From an uncultured Duodenibacillus sp. (lineage in GTDB: Bacteria; Pseudomonadota; Gammaproteobacteria; Burkholderiales; Burkholderiaceae_F): a stretch of 42,445 nucleotides of DNA. Positions 1 to 8,585 of the stretch are shown here, in pieces. The stretch lies in NCBI GenBank assembly GCA_944390715.1, contig CALXQS010000018.1:1-42445 (forward strand). Reading direction: 5' to 3'. Both the position numbers and the translations under genes were made by a program. A model generated the notes under the pieces. That model ran no database searches. It saw nothing but the letters and a program-made list of their open reading frames with translations, and was not told where the DNA came from. Position 1 is the first letter of the stretch. Every line of letters begins with the position of its first letter.

Positions 1-2
1 TA

Positions 3-17
3 CTCAAAATTTTTGAG
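3..17. repeat. 15-bp perfect palindrome at window edge
   Basis: CTCAAAA at 3-9 and TTTTGAG at 11-17 form a perfect dyad around one T. It lies about 95 bp beyond the stop of the IS110-type transposase reading frame. It could be a small terminator-like hairpin or part of the element's end; the window starts too close to decide. Confidence 0.35.
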
Positions 18-112
18 ATTGAACCCGTGCGCTACGCGGCTGCAGTTTGTTAACTTTTATACCTTCTCGTTAATAAGTCTGAGTTCCGCATGGAATAGAT
101 GGTCAGACAGCC

Positions 113-1488
113 TTAAGCCGGATTGAACTCCGCCGCAAGAACTTCAGGTGCACCCGTGTCCTTGTCGACCAATAAACCGTTAGCGTGAATCTCAAAATTC
201 TCCCTGCGGATGTCGTTGACGCAGCGCGAGTACCTCTCAATTCTCAGCTTGCGCAGCATGTGGCTCGCGCGGCTTACATAACACCTTCCTGTCTTGATCA
301 GGGCATAGATGATGCGCAGCAAGAAATGAGCAATTGCTACAACTGCCCGACGATAACCTCGGCGCATTTTGAGCGCTAGAAATCGACTGCGAAGTGCACA
401 GTTGCACGACAATGCGACAGCTTGGGCGCATTCGACGAGAACTCGGCGCAGCCACTTGTTTCCCTTGGCGGCAGCCGCACTGCTGCGCTTGCCTGCAGAC
501 TTGTTGTTGCCAGGACATAAACCGGCCCAGGAGGCAAAGCGCTCTGCATTAGGAAATGATGAAACGTCATCAGTGACCTCTGCCAAAATCAGTCGGGCAG
601 CAACTTCGCGGATCCCCGGGATCTTTATGAGCCTTTCGAGCAACGGTTCGGTTCGTGCCGTTGCTGTGCGTGTCGCAACAAGACCCAAAGTGATTCGATA
701 GTCTCTTTGAGCCGATCAATCTCCTCAAGCTGAATGCGCAGCAAATCCTGCATGTTTTCATAAAGTTCGAAACACAAAATGTCTTCGATTTCCTGCGGGG
801 TGTGACGCAGTCTCGCACCGTGTTTTTCGGCAGCTTCCCGAATGTTTGCACCTCTGATGTACTCCATCAGGATCTTTTGTGCGGCCTTGCCGTTGACATT
901 GCTGAAAGCGGCCGTTGGCCGGCAGCCGACAAAGTTGAGCGTTTTAATCAAGCGGCTCTTGCAGCGCTGAAGTTCGTTGGTATGTTTGGTAATTTGACGT
1001 GCGATTTGACGCTGTTCGCGAAATTCACGCACAGGAACGAAGGAAGTGCGGATGTTTCCCAGACGGGCGTATTCGGCCAGTCGAATGGCGTCCTGCGTAT
1101 CGGTTTTGCGTCCGGCGACGGCCTTGAAGTCGCGCGCATTGATCAGTGCCAGTTCTGCGGATGTGAAACCGGCACGCTCGAGCGCCTCGTAGGGACTGAG
1201 CCAAAGAACTCCGGTCGATTCCATCAGGATGCGTTGCGGCCGGCGCTGTTTAACCCACTCGACCAACTCTTTCAGAGCACTGACCGTCGTGCCAAATTCG
1301 GAAACTTCGGTGCGGATTTCTCCGGCCTGTGTATCGCAAGCCTGATAGGCGCAAACGAGAATGCTGTGATGAACACCGATGCCGATGGCGCTGTCGAATG
1401 CGGCTTTGACGACGGGACATCCATGGGTGGAAGCTGCGGCTGTGTGTGGTGCGCAATGCTTGCGCACGAGTGGCTTAGAATTCGTCAT
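113..1488 (-). pseudogene. IS110-family transposase, frameshifted and catalytically damaged
   Basis: Two overlapping minus-strand frames together make one IS110-type DEDD recombinase. The first frame starts at ATG 1488, behind a good Shine-Dalgarno (AAGGAGG, 5-nt spacing), and carries the RuvC-like N-terminal half with the MESTG glutamate and the GRKTDTQDA segment. The second frame (to 113) carries the IS116/IS110/IS902 C-terminal half: IPGI, then the SAGKR serine motif and KGNKWLRRVLVE. The two halves join near 685-695 and are offset as expected for a single-base deletion. No canonical -1 slippery heptamer is visible in the right register, so a mutation is more likely than programmed frameshifting. 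The usual first catalytic Asp in the GIDVHK-type motif reads GIGVHH here (GGT instead of GAT, near 1420). Both lesions point to a dead element unless helped in trans. Family call is confident; activity loss is inferred. Confidence 0.85.
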
Positions 1489-1740
1489 GGATCCTCCTTG
1501 ACCAACAAGTGGTCCAGCGAAGTCCCGGCGACGCCATTCGCAACCGGAAGGTGAAACATAAAGTCGTCAGCGCCAGCTGACGCTCATTTTTTCACACGCC
1601 TGGCCGTCAGCCAGAGCAATATAGGGTGCGAAATCCGGGAAGCTGCAATTTTTGTACGCGAGCAGTCTGACAACAGCTGTTCGCAAAAAAAGCTACGCAG
1701 TCTAATGAGCGCGCCGGGACTACGCTTTCATGATAGAGGG
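1489..1740 (-). ncRNA. Candidate bridge-RNA region of the IS110 element
   Basis: This 250-base non-coding stretch lies directly upstream of the transposase start. It contains several short stem-loops: CGTCAGC/GCTGACG at 1565-1582, CTGGC/GCCAG at 1600-1614, and a GCGAGCAG/CTGTTCGC pairing around 1659-1684 that includes the palindrome AACAGCTGTT. In the IS110 subgroup the non-coding end upstream of the transposase encodes a structured bridge RNA that specifies target and donor. Position and stem-loops fit, but no guide loops could be matched because the flanking target and the exact ends are unknown. Confidence 0.3.
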
Positions 1741-2112
1741 TGGACGACAGGTTCCGAGACGCCCATAACTATTTTTGTCTGTGCTCTTTTTTGAAGAGTC
1801 GACAAAAAAAGCGCGTCGTTTTTCCATTTGCGCAAAGCAGCACGGCGACCAAAAAAATTGGCGCAGCAATAACCTTTGCGGGCGGCTGGCAAAAGAGATG
1901 CGCCGCGAAAAAACGAGTGCTGTTGGGCAGATTTGAGCGCTTCTTTTCTATTTTGGGCAAAAGCTCTTAGTTCGAAAGGCGTGACTCTGCACCTGCTAAA
2001 GAATTATTGAATAAGAATTACTTCGTCAATTACCATGATGTCAATCGGGCGCGACTGAGACAAGAGCAGTTTTGCTGAGCCCGAAGATGCTGTCATCAAA
2101 GAGGTAATTCCT
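1741..2112. other. AT-rich intergenic region between IS110 and aldehyde dehydrogenase
   Basis: No convincing gene is seen here. A nested hairpin lies at 1772-1808 (TTTTTGTC/GACAAAAA outside, CTCTT/AAGAG inside), with A/T runs on both sides, resembling a bidirectional terminator. A weak promoter TTGAAT (2007-2012), 18-bp spacer, TACCAT (2031-2036) could drive the aldehyde dehydrogenase gene, whose Shine-Dalgarno AAGAGG precedes ATG 2113. The open frames of 60-76 codons here are low-complexity and look spurious. Confidence 0.45.
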
Positions 2113-3588
2113 ATGTCTGTATATATCAAGGATCGTTATGACCTTCTGATCGGTGGTCAGTGGGTTCCGGCAGAAAACGGCGACACCTTCGTGACGAGCA
2201 ACCCCGCAACAGGCGAAGAGCTTGCAGTCTGTGCAAACGCTTCAGCAGCCGATGTTGATCGTGCCGTGAAGGCGGCCAGAGAGGCCTTTCCGGCCTGGGC
2301 GGCCAAGTCACCTGCCGAACGGGCGGCTTTGCTTTTGAAAGTTGCCGACAAGATTGATGAAAGAGCCAAAGAGCTTGCAGCAGTAGAAACGCAGGACAAC
2401 GGCAAGCCTATTCGAGAGACAACGCTTGTTGACGTGCCGTTGTCAGCTGATCATTTCAGGTACTTCGCTGGCTGCCTGCGCGCAGACGAAGGCGAAGCCG
2501 TCATGATCGACGACAATACGCTGTCAATGATTCTGCGGGAACCGATCGGCGTGGTCGGACAAATCATTCCCTGGAATTTCCCGCTTTTGATGGGGGCCTG
2601 GAAGATTGCGCCGGCTTTGGCCGCCGGCAACACGCTTGTGATCAAGTCTTCTTCGACGACGCCGTTGTCGCTGTTTGTGCTGGGCGAGATATTAAATGAT
2701 GTGCTGCCCGCAGGCGTGGTCAACATTATTTCGGGCCGCGGCTCCGTGACTGGGCAGGCTATGCTGGATCATCCTGGTTTTGACAAGCTGGCCTTTACCG
2801 GGTCGACCGAGGTCGGCTACGACGTCGCCAAGGCCGCAGCCAATCGCTTGATCCCGGCAACGCTTGAACTTGGCGGCAAGTCTGCCAACATCTACTTTGA
2901 TGATTGTCAGATGGACAAGGCCATTGAGGGTGCGCAGATCGGCATACTCTTCAATCAAGGACAGGTCTGCTGCGCGGGATCCCGCATTTTTGTGCAGGAA
3001 GGCATATATGACGAATTCGTCGGCAAGCTTGCCGAAGCGTTCAAGGCGGTTAAGGTCGGCGATCCGATGGATATGTCGACGCAAATGGGCAGTCAGATCA
3101 ACAAACGCCAGCTCGAGAAGATTCTTGGTTGGGTGGAGACCGGCCGAAAGGAAGGCGCAACAGTTCTGGTTGGAGGACAAGCTGCCAAGGTCGAAGGCCT
3201 TGAAGACGGCGCATTCATGCTTCCGACGCTTTTGACGGATGTCACCAACGACATGGCCGTGGCGCAAAACGAGATTTTTGGACCTGTCGCCGTCGTGATC
3301 AAGTTCAGAACCGAGCAGGAGGTTGTGGACATGGCCAACGACTCTGAGTACGGCTTGGGCGGCGCGGTTTGGACTCGCGACATCAACCGGGCGCTTCGCG
3401 TTGCCCGCGCCGTGCGCACGGGACGCATGTGGGTCAATACCTACAACGAACTTCCCGCACATGCGCCGTTTGGCGGCTACAAGAAGTCGGGCATCGGTCG
3501 AGAAACTCACAAGATGATGCTTGAGCACTATAGTCAGCACAAGAATATTTTCGTATCCTTGTCCGAATCTAAGCGCGGATTCTTCTAA
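2113..3588 (+). CDS. NAD(P)-dependent aldehyde dehydrogenase (ALDH1/2-like)
   Basis: A 491-residue enzyme that should oxidise an aldehyde to its acid with NAD(P)+ in the cytoplasm. Signatures seen are the oxyanion Asn in IPWNFP (N155), the cofactor-binding Lys (K178), the Rossmann-type FTGSTEVG loop (228-235), the general base E252 in LELGG, and the catalytic Cys in GQVCCAGSR (C286 by alignment with the middle Cys of the ALDH2 CCC motif). Length is normal for the superfamily. The CCAGSR form resembles ALDH1/ALDH2 and betaine-aldehyde-type enzymes more than the ExaC/AldB type with CTCPSR. Substrate cannot be told. It stands alone, between the dead IS110 and a terminator at 3609-3659, so it is probably monocistronic. 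Start at ATG 2113 follows AAGAGG. Confidence 0.93.
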   Translation: MSVYIKDRYDLLIGGQWVPAENGDTFVTSNPATGEELAVCANASAADVDRAVKAAREAFPAWAAKSPAERAALLLKVADKIDERAKELAAVETQDNGKPIRETTLVDVPLSADHFRYFAGCLRADEGEAVMIDDNTLSMILREPIGVVGQIIPWNFPLLMGAWKIAPALAAGNTLVIKSSSTTPLSLFVLGEILNDVLPAGVVNIISGRGSVTGQAMLDHPGFDKLAFTGSTEVGYDVAKAAANRLIPATLELGGKSANIYFDDCQMDKAIEGAQIGILFNQGQVCCAGSRIFVQEGIYDEFVGKLAEAFKAVKVGDPMDMSTQMGSQINKRQLEKILGWVETGRKEGATVLVGGQAAKVEGLEDGAFMLPTLLTDVTNDMAVAQNEIFGPVAVVIKFRTEQEVVDMANDSEYGLGGAVWTRDINRALRVARAVRTGRMWVNTYNELPAHAPFGGYKKSGIGRETHKMMLEHYSQHKNIFVSLSESKRGFF

Positions 3589-3608
3589 GCCGTAAAGCTC
3601 CGCTGAAC

Positions 3609-3659
3609 GCCCAGCCCGGCAGCCGACTGCCGGCTTGGGCGCAGATTCGCTTTTTTTTT
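3609..3659 (+). terminator. Rho-independent terminator after aldehyde dehydrogenase
   Basis: A G+C-rich stem GCCCAGCCCGGCAG (3609-3622) pairs with CTGCCGGCTTGGGC (3627-3640), with two central mismatches and a CCGA loop. A run of nine T (3651-3659) follows after a 10-nt gap. Confidence 0.7.
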
Positions 3660-3968
3660 GATCAGGTTTTCCGGTCCGCGGGCTTCTATGGCGGTCCGGT
3701 TTGATTTGGCATGAGCACGCAAGGCGCTGATGTTGTGCTGAAAGAAATTTTTTTCAGCAAAATCAAGCACAAGGCTCTGTGCAAAACGAATTTATTTCCG
3801 TATAATGCCGCGTTCCCGCATGAAAGCGGGAACATTTCGTAGGCCCGGCTGTCAGGTAGTCGCCGGGCTTGTAAATAGCACGCTTGCGGCTCTTCCGAGG
3901 TGAGCACGAACATAGTCGCTTGATCACATCGGCCGCAGCGTTAGACATTAACCTTGGAGACTTAAAAA
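3660..3968 (+). promoter_or_regulatory. rpsB promoter and structured S2-type leader
   Basis: A consensus -10 TATAAT is at 3801-3806 with only a weak -35 (around 3777-3782). The transcript would start near 3813 with a leader of about 155 nt. The leader opens with a perfect 8-bp hairpin GTTCCCGC/GCGGGAAC (3812-3833) and a perfect 7-bp hairpin GCCCGGC/GCCGGGC (3843-3868). In Escherichia coli the rpsB-tsf leader is the site of autoregulation by S2. Two stable hairpins at the same place suggest a similar control here, but sequence identity to that motif was not established. Confidence 0.6.
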
Positions 3969-4709
3969 ATGTCCGTCAGCATGCGTGAAATGCTTGAGGC
4001 CGGCTGCCACTTCGGCCATCAGACCCGTTTCTGGAACCCCAAGATGGCTCAGTACATCTTCGGTGCCCGCAACAAGATTCACATCATCAACCTCGAAAAG
4101 ACCGTTGAGAAGTTCGCCGAAGCCGAAAAGTTCATTCGTGAACTGTCTGCCCGCGGCGGCAAGGTTCTTTTCGTGGACACCAAGCGCGGTGGCCGCGACA
4201 CGATCGTCGAACAGGCTCAGCGCGCCGGCTGCTGCTATGTTGACCAGCGCTGGCTCGGCGGCACGCTCACCAACTTCAAGACGGTCAAGCAGACCATCAA
4301 GCACCTCAAGGACATGGAACAGACCATTGCCGATGGTGGTCTTGAGAAGATGAGCAAGAAGGAAGCTCTTGACTTTACCCGCGAGATCGAAAAGCTCAAC
4401 AAGTCGATCGGCGGCATCAAGAACATGACCAGCCTGCCTGATGCACTCTTCATCATTGACGTCGGTTATCACAAGATTGCCATCCAGGAAGCCAACAAGC
4501 TCGGCATTCCGGTCGTCGGCGTGGTTGATACCAACCACAGCCCCGAAGGCGTCGACTATGTGATTCCCGGCAACGACGACTCGGCTCGCGCCGTGGCGAT
4601 CTATGCTGCCGGCATCGCTGATGCCGTTCTCGCCGGTAAGGAAGATTCTTCCACCGGTGAAGAAGAACACGAAGAGTTCGTCGAAGTCGAGGAGACGCCG
4701 GCTGCCTGA
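3969..4709 (+). CDS. rpsB: 30S ribosomal protein S2
   Basis: A 246-residue S2 protein of the small ribosomal subunit, needed for binding S1 and for translation initiation. The typical S2 opening [21 protein letters not shown] and the segments [27 protein letters not shown] and [22 protein letters not shown] are present. The C-terminal tail is acidic. ATG 3969 follows TTGGAG. It heads the rpsB-tsf pair. A hairpin with a T run at 4807-4844 separates it from tsf, as an attenuating terminator does in E. coli, so S2 and EF-Ts output can differ. Confidence 0.98.
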   Translation: MSVSMREMLEAGCHFGHQTRFWNPKMAQYIFGARNKIHIINLEKTVEKFAEAEKFIRELSARGGKVLFVDTKRGGRDTIVEQAQRAGCCYVDQRWLGGTLTNFKTVKQTIKHLKDMEQTIADGGLEKMSKKEALDFTREIEKLNKSIGGIKNMTSLPDALFIIDVGYHKIAIQEANKLGIPVVGVVDTNHSPEGVDYVIPGNDDSARAVAIYAAGIADAVLAGKEDSSTGEEEHEEFVEVEETPAA

Positions 4710-4806
4710 TTTTTCGTCAGGATGGTCTCGGACGTCCGATCAGACGTGAGCTGTCTTGCGCATGGGTGAGTTCTTTTGGGCTCAGCCTAAGACAGCCGAG
4801 AGGAGG

Positions 4807-4844
4807 AAAGGGCGGTTTGAGGTATACTCGAGTCGCCCTTTTTT
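4807..4844 (+). terminator. Intercistronic terminator/attenuator rpsB-tsf
   Basis: AAAGGGCG (4807-4814) pairs with CGCCCTTT (4834-4841), with an inner GAG/CTC pairing, and the T run continues to 4844. There is no strong promoter between it and tsf, so partial read-through is likely. Confidence 0.75.
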
Positions 4845-4902
4845 CCTGTCAACCCCTTTCTTTTTCACTTACATCAGTACTGTTTAGATTTAGGAGCAAA
4901 AC

Positions 4903-5793
4903 ATGGCCGTTATTACCGCCGCAATGGTGAAGGCGCTTCGTGAAAAGACCGATGCCCCGATGATGGAATGCAAGAAGGCCCTCACCGAAGCCGATGGCGA
5001 CGCCGCCAAGGCCGAGGAGATTCTGCGCGTCAAGCTCGGCAACAAGGCGAGCAAGGCTGCCGCACGCGTTACCGCCGAAGGCATTGTGACCGTTTTCGTT
5101 TCTGAAGACGCCAAGACGGGCGCCATCCTCGAAGTCAACTCTGAGACCGACTTCGTGGCCAAGAACCCCGACTTCATCCAGATGGCTCAGGACGCCGTGC
5201 GCTTGGTTGCCGAGGGTAACCCGGCTGATGTGGCCGCTCTGAGCGCTCTTCAGCTCGGCGACAAGACCCTCGAAGAAGTCCGTACGGCTCTCGTGGGCAA
5301 GATCGGCGAAAACATGACCTTCCGTCGTTTCCAGCGCTTTGAAGCCCAGGGCAAGCTGCACACCTATGTGCACGGCGGCTCCAAGATCGCCGCTCTCGTC
5401 GACGTTGTCGGCGGCGATGATGAACTCGCTCATGATGTTGCCATGCACATCGCTGCTTCCAAGCCGAAGGCTCTCGACAAGAACGGCGTGGATCAGAACC
5501 TCATTGAGACCGAACGCCGCGTGGCCATCGAAAAGGCTCGCGAAGCCGGCAAGCCCGAAGCCATGCTCGAACGCATTGCTGAAGGTTCCGTGCAGAAGTT
5601 CCTGAAGTCCGTGACGCTCTTGGATCAGCCCTTTGTCAAGGACGACAAGATGACCGTTGGCCAGCTGCTCAAGAACAAGGGTGCTTCCGTGGCTGCCTTT
5701 GGTCTGTACGTGGTCGGCGAAGGTCTTGAAAAGCGCAACGAAGACTTCGCTGCCGAAGTTGCTGCTCAGCAGGCTGCTGCTGCCAAGGCATAA
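4903..5793 (+). CDS. tsf: Elongation factor Ts
   Basis: A 296-residue guanine-nucleotide exchange factor for EF-Tu. The N-terminal UBA-like region ([20 protein letters not shown]) is followed by the EF-Ts signature around [10 protein letters not shown], which contains the TDFVA loop that enters the EF-Tu nucleotide site, and by two dimerisation-type repeats. The length is slightly above the E. coli protein (283). ATG 4903 follows a strong TTAGGAG. Codon use is strongly biased to C/G third positions, as expected for a highly expressed gene. The usual partner rpsB is directly upstream and pyrH downstream. Confidence 0.98.
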   Translation: MAVITAAMVKALREKTDAPMMECKKALTEADGDAAKAEEILRVKLGNKASKAAARVTAEGIVTVFVSEDAKTGAILEVNSETDFVAKNPDFIQMAQDAVRLVAEGNPADVAALSALQLGDKTLEEVRTALVGKIGENMTFRRFQRFEAQGKLHTYVHGGSKIAALVDVVGGDDELAHDVAMHIAASKPKALDKNGVDQNLIETERRVAIEKAREAGKPEAMLERIAEGSVQKFLKSVTLLDQPFVKDDKMTVGQLLKNKGASVAAFGLYVVGEGLEKRNEDFAAEVAAQQAAAAKA

Positions 5794-5817
5794 CAAGCGG
5801 ATTGAATATCCGTTCCT

Positions 5818-5922
5818 GGAGCTTGCAGGCGGCTCATGCGCTGCAAGCTCCTAGAGACGAAAAAAAATCCAGATTTCATGCGCCGGGGTATGCACGGAAG
5901 TGCGCCCGGCGTATTGTTTTTT
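5818..5922 (+). terminator. Hairpin plus intrinsic terminator after tsf
   Basis: Two structures lie in tandem. The first is a perfect 11-bp stem GGAGCTTGCAG (5818-5828)/CTGCAAGCTCC (5841-5851) without a T run. The second is CGCCGGG (5881-5887)/CCCGGCG (5905-5911) with an inner GCAC/GTGC pairing, followed by TATTGTTTTTT. The second is a standard terminator; the first may protect the mRNA 3' end or act on the opposite strand, where it is preceded by a T-rich run. Confidence 0.75.
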
Positions 5923-6038
5923 CGGGCTGGACGTGCGAAGATTAGGTAATTTTATGTAGGCGTGATCTGAAGCAAAATTGTTGTTGTGCAGATCATGCGA
6001 TTTTTTGCGTCTGTTTCGACCAGAAGATGGAGAGAAAA

Positions 6039-6770
6039 ATGCCCGAGCAGTCAAATCCAGTGCCCAAGTACAAGCGTGTTTTGCTCAAGCTTTCCGGAGA
6101 GGCCCTCATGGGTCCCGATCAGTTCGGCATCAATCGCGCGACGCTTGCCGGAATTGTTGAAGACATCAAGGAAGTGCTGTCGCTTGGCGTCGAACTCGGC
6201 ATTGTTGTCGGCGGCGGCAATATCTTCCGCGGCGTTGCTTTGGGCGCCACCGGCATGGATCGTGCCACGGGCGACTATATGGGCATGCTTGCCACTGTGA
6301 TGAACGGCATGGCGCTGCAGGATGCTTTGCGCAATGCCGGCGTTGAAGCCCGCGTACAGAGCGCTCTGACGCTTTCTCAGGTTGCTGAGCCCTATATCCG
6401 CGGCCGCGCGCTGCGCTACCTTGAAAAAGGGCGCGTTGTGATTTTTGCTGCCGGTACAGGCAATCCTTTCTTCACGACCGACACGACGGCCGCTTTACGC
6501 GGCGCTGAAATCGGCGCTGAAATCGTTCTCAAGGCAACCAAGGTCGACGGCATTTATTCCGAAGACCCTGTGAAGAATCCCAACGCCGAGCTCTACCACG
6601 ACATCACCTTTGACGAAGTTCTCAAGCGAGACCTCAAGGTGATGGATGCGACTGCCTTTGCGTTGTGCCGCGATCAGAAGCTGCCGATCAAGGTCTTTTC
6701 CATTGTTAAAAAGGGTGCCATGCGCCGCGTTGTGCTCGGCGAAGACGAAGGCACTCTTGTGCACAGTTGA
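6039..6770 (+). CDS. pyrH: UMP kinase
   Basis: A 243-residue hexameric bacterial UMP kinase (amino-acid-kinase fold) that phosphorylates UMP to UDP with ATP, feeding UTP, CTP and sugar nucleotides. Motifs seen are KLSGEALMG near the N-terminus, [21 protein letters not shown] and [19 protein letters not shown]. An in-frame ATG 12 nt upstream (6027) is less likely as the start, because GGAGAG overlapping it gives a good Shine-Dalgarno for ATG 6039. The product acts directly upstream of CTP synthase (pyrG, 9621). Confidence 0.96.
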   Translation: MPEQSNPVPKYKRVLLKLSGEALMGPDQFGINRATLAGIVEDIKEVLSLGVELGIVVGGGNIFRGVALGATGMDRATGDYMGMLATVMNGMALQDALRNAGVEARVQSALTLSQVAEPYIRGRALRYLEKGRVVIFAAGTGNPFFTTDTTAALRGAEIGAEIVLKATKVDGIYSEDPVKNPNAELYHDITFDEVLKRDLKVMDATAFALCRDQKLPIKVFSIVKKGAMRRVVLGEDEGTLVHS

Positions 6771-7020
6771 GAAAAAGGTGATAATCAGCGTTCAAGCCGT
6801 TTTGCTGCTTAGTGAAAAGCTGAAGTTCCGAATGGCTTGATGGAGATAAAGCTCGAATTGCCCGCACGGATGCCGGCCGCAGACGGTCATTGGGTTTCAC
6901 CGTGGCTGCCGTCGTGCTCTCGGCTCTTGGGCGTTGCACCCTTTGAGGCAGATGCCTTCAATACACAAACGACTCAAATAGGTGCACAGAGAAAAAATTT
7001 TGAAGGCAAGAAGAATTTTT

Positions 7021-7584
7021 ATGACCACGATTTCTGAAATTCATCAGCAAACCGAACACAAGATGGGCCGCACCATCGAGACGCTGCGCGAAGCTTTCAC
7101 GAAGCTGCGCACGGGACGTGCCTCTACGGGCATTCTCGAGCATGTGATGGTTGAGTACTACGGCTCTCCCACGCCGCTGTCTCAGGTTGCCAATCTGGGC
7201 GTATCCGACGCGCGCACGCTTACCGTGCAGCCTTGGGACCGCAAGATGATTCCCGTCATTGAGAAGGCAATTCTCACGAGTGATCTGGGTCTCAACCCGG
7301 CCTCGATGGGCGACATGATCCGCGTGCCGGTGCCGCCTCTTACTGAAGAGCGTCGTCGTGAAATCACCAAGATCGTTCGCTCTGAAGGCGAAGATGCCAA
7401 GGTTGCCGTGCGCAATCTTCGCCGCGACGCCAACGAAGCCGTCAAGAAGCTTGAAAAGGCCAAGGAAGTCAGCGAGGACGATCAGAGCCGTTCGGAGAAG
7501 GAAATCCAGAAGCTCACCGACAAGTACATTGCCGAGATCGACAAGCTTGTGGCTGCTAAAGAAAAAGAAATCATGACGGTTTAG
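7021..7584 (+). CDS. frr: Ribosome recycling factor
   Basis: A 187-residue RRF, which splits post-termination ribosomes together with EF-G. The family pattern is clear: KLRTGRAS near residue 30, [44 protein letters not shown] and the C-terminal helix ending KEKEIMTV. The start was set at ATG 7021 because the family begins with a short MTTISEI-like helix. The open frame extends 13 codons further upstream with no matching sequence. The 250-bp gap after pyrH holds no gene that I can support. Confidence 0.97.
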   Translation: MTTISEIHQQTEHKMGRTIETLREAFTKLRTGRASTGILEHVMVEYYGSPTPLSQVANLGVSDARTLTVQPWDRKMIPVIEKAILTSDLGLNPASMGDMIRVPVPPLTEERRREITKIVRSEGEDAKVAVRNLRRDANEAVKKLEKAKEVSEDDQSRSEKEIQKLTDKYIAEIDKLVAAKEKEIMTV

Positions 7585-7614
7585 TTTTGTGATTTCTTTG
7601 CCTTACCATGCAGC

Positions 7615-7665
7615 AGGCGCCCTGGAGGTCTTCAATCAAGACCGATGAGAGGGCGCCTTTGTTTT
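7615..7665 (+). terminator. Terminator between frr and uppS
   Basis: AGGCGCCC (7615-7622) pairs with GGGCGCCT (7651-7658), with inner GGTCTT/AAGACC, followed by TTGTTTT. It sits only 27 bp before uppS, so uppS either relies on read-through or has its own promoter within the hairpin region. Confidence 0.75.
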
Positions 7666-7691
7666 CATGAACCAAACAACAGACCGAATAC

Positions 7692-8387
7692 ATGACCAAA
7701 CCCAATCACGTAGCCGTCATCATGGACGGCAACGGACGCTGGGCGCAGCAGCGCTTGATGCCGCGCATTGAAGGACACCGTCGAGGAATTGCAGCTTTGC
7801 GCACGCTTGTTGAAACGGCGCGCAAGTCGCAGATCCGCAATTTGTCGGTTTTTGCCTTTTCTAGCGAAAACTGGAAGCGCCCTGAAGACGAGGTGCAGGC
7901 ATTGATGCGGTTTTTTGTTGCCGGGCTCAAAAAAGAGGCTGTGCCGCTGCGTGATGCCGGCGTGCGCATGCATGTCGTCGGCGACCGAAGCGCATTTTCT
8001 GAGGACCTCAACGTCGCCATTGATGAGGCTGAAGCCATTGGAAAAGATGCCCTCGGCATGCACTTCAATATTTGCCTCAATTACGGCGGCCGCTGGGACA
8101 TTGTGCAGGCCGCGCGCGCCCTTCAGCTCGAAGGCAGGACGATTGATGTAAAAAGCCTTGAAGACAAGCTCTGCATGCCCTGGTCGGGGCCCGTCGACTT
8201 GATGATCCGCACCGGCGGCGAGCGGCGCATTTCCAACTTTATTCTTTGGCAGGCGGCCTATGCGGAGCTTTGGTTTTCTGAAGCCCTCTGGCCGGACTTT
8301 ACTGCCGAGGACTTTGACGAAGCTCTTAGCTGGTTCGAGGGGCGAGAAAGGCGTTTCGGCATGACGAGCGCTCAGGTCAAGGCTTGA
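7692..8387 (+). CDS. uppS: Isoprenyl transferase (undecaprenyl diphosphate synthase)
   Basis: A 231-residue cis-prenyltransferase that builds the C55 lipid carrier for peptidoglycan and LPS from farnesyl diphosphate and isopentenyl diphosphate. The family signatures are present: MDGNGRWA with the catalytic Asp (D12), GHRRGI, FAFSSENWKRP, and the C-terminal IRTGGERRISNFILWQ with the diphosphate-binding Arg residues, followed by YAELWF. Length is typical. No strong Shine-Dalgarno precedes ATG 7692. The neighbour cdsA continues the conserved envelope order. Confidence 0.96.
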   Translation: MTKPNHVAVIMDGNGRWAQQRLMPRIEGHRRGIAALRTLVETARKSQIRNLSVFAFSSENWKRPEDEVQALMRFFVAGLKKEAVPLRDAGVRMHVVGDRSAFSEDLNVAIDEAEAIGKDALGMHFNICLNYGGRWDIVQAARALQLEGRTIDVKSLEDKLCMPWSGPVDLMIRTGGERRISNFILWQAAYAELWFSEALWPDFTAEDFDEALSWFEGRERRFGMTSAQVKA

Positions 8388-8585
8388 AGATTGTCGGACG
8401 TTCGAAAGCTCTGGCACGGCTGCCGGAAAGCTCAACGGAATGCAAACGGACGATTGAGCGCAAAGCGATATGCTACGCTTGCACCCACACGAGTTGTTTT
8501 CAACATGCAGAGCGCTTCAAACGTTTTCCAATTGATTGCATAAAACAAAATAGCATTGCACTGCATGTTTTCTTAGGGATTTGCC

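Larger units (their letters stand above)
1..1740 (-). mobile_element. IS110-family insertion sequence, boundaries not determined
   Basis: The element is recognised from its transposase pseudogene (113-1488). IS110 elements lack clear terminal inverted repeats and usually make no target duplication, so the ends cannot be read from one copy. The left limit may lie outside the window. The right limit is a guess from where the structured non-coding sequence upstream of the transposase gives way to AT-rich intergenic DNA. Confidence 0.4.

Noticed and set aside
625..700. Programmed -1 frameshift joining the two IS110 transposase frames
   Set aside because: No slippery heptamer in the correct register, and IS110 transposases are normally one frame; the missing catalytic Asp also supports decay.
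802..1554. 250-codon plus-strand frame across the IS110 transposase
   Set aside because: It is the complement of the transposase gene, has no ribosome-binding site and no protein-like features.
1887..1901. Sigma-54-like GG-N10-GC pair (TGGCAAAAGAGATGC) upstream of the aldehyde dehydrogenase
   Set aside because: The spacing fits, but the -12 element lacks the usual TTGC, the site is 210 bp from the gene, and no activator or binding sites are seen.
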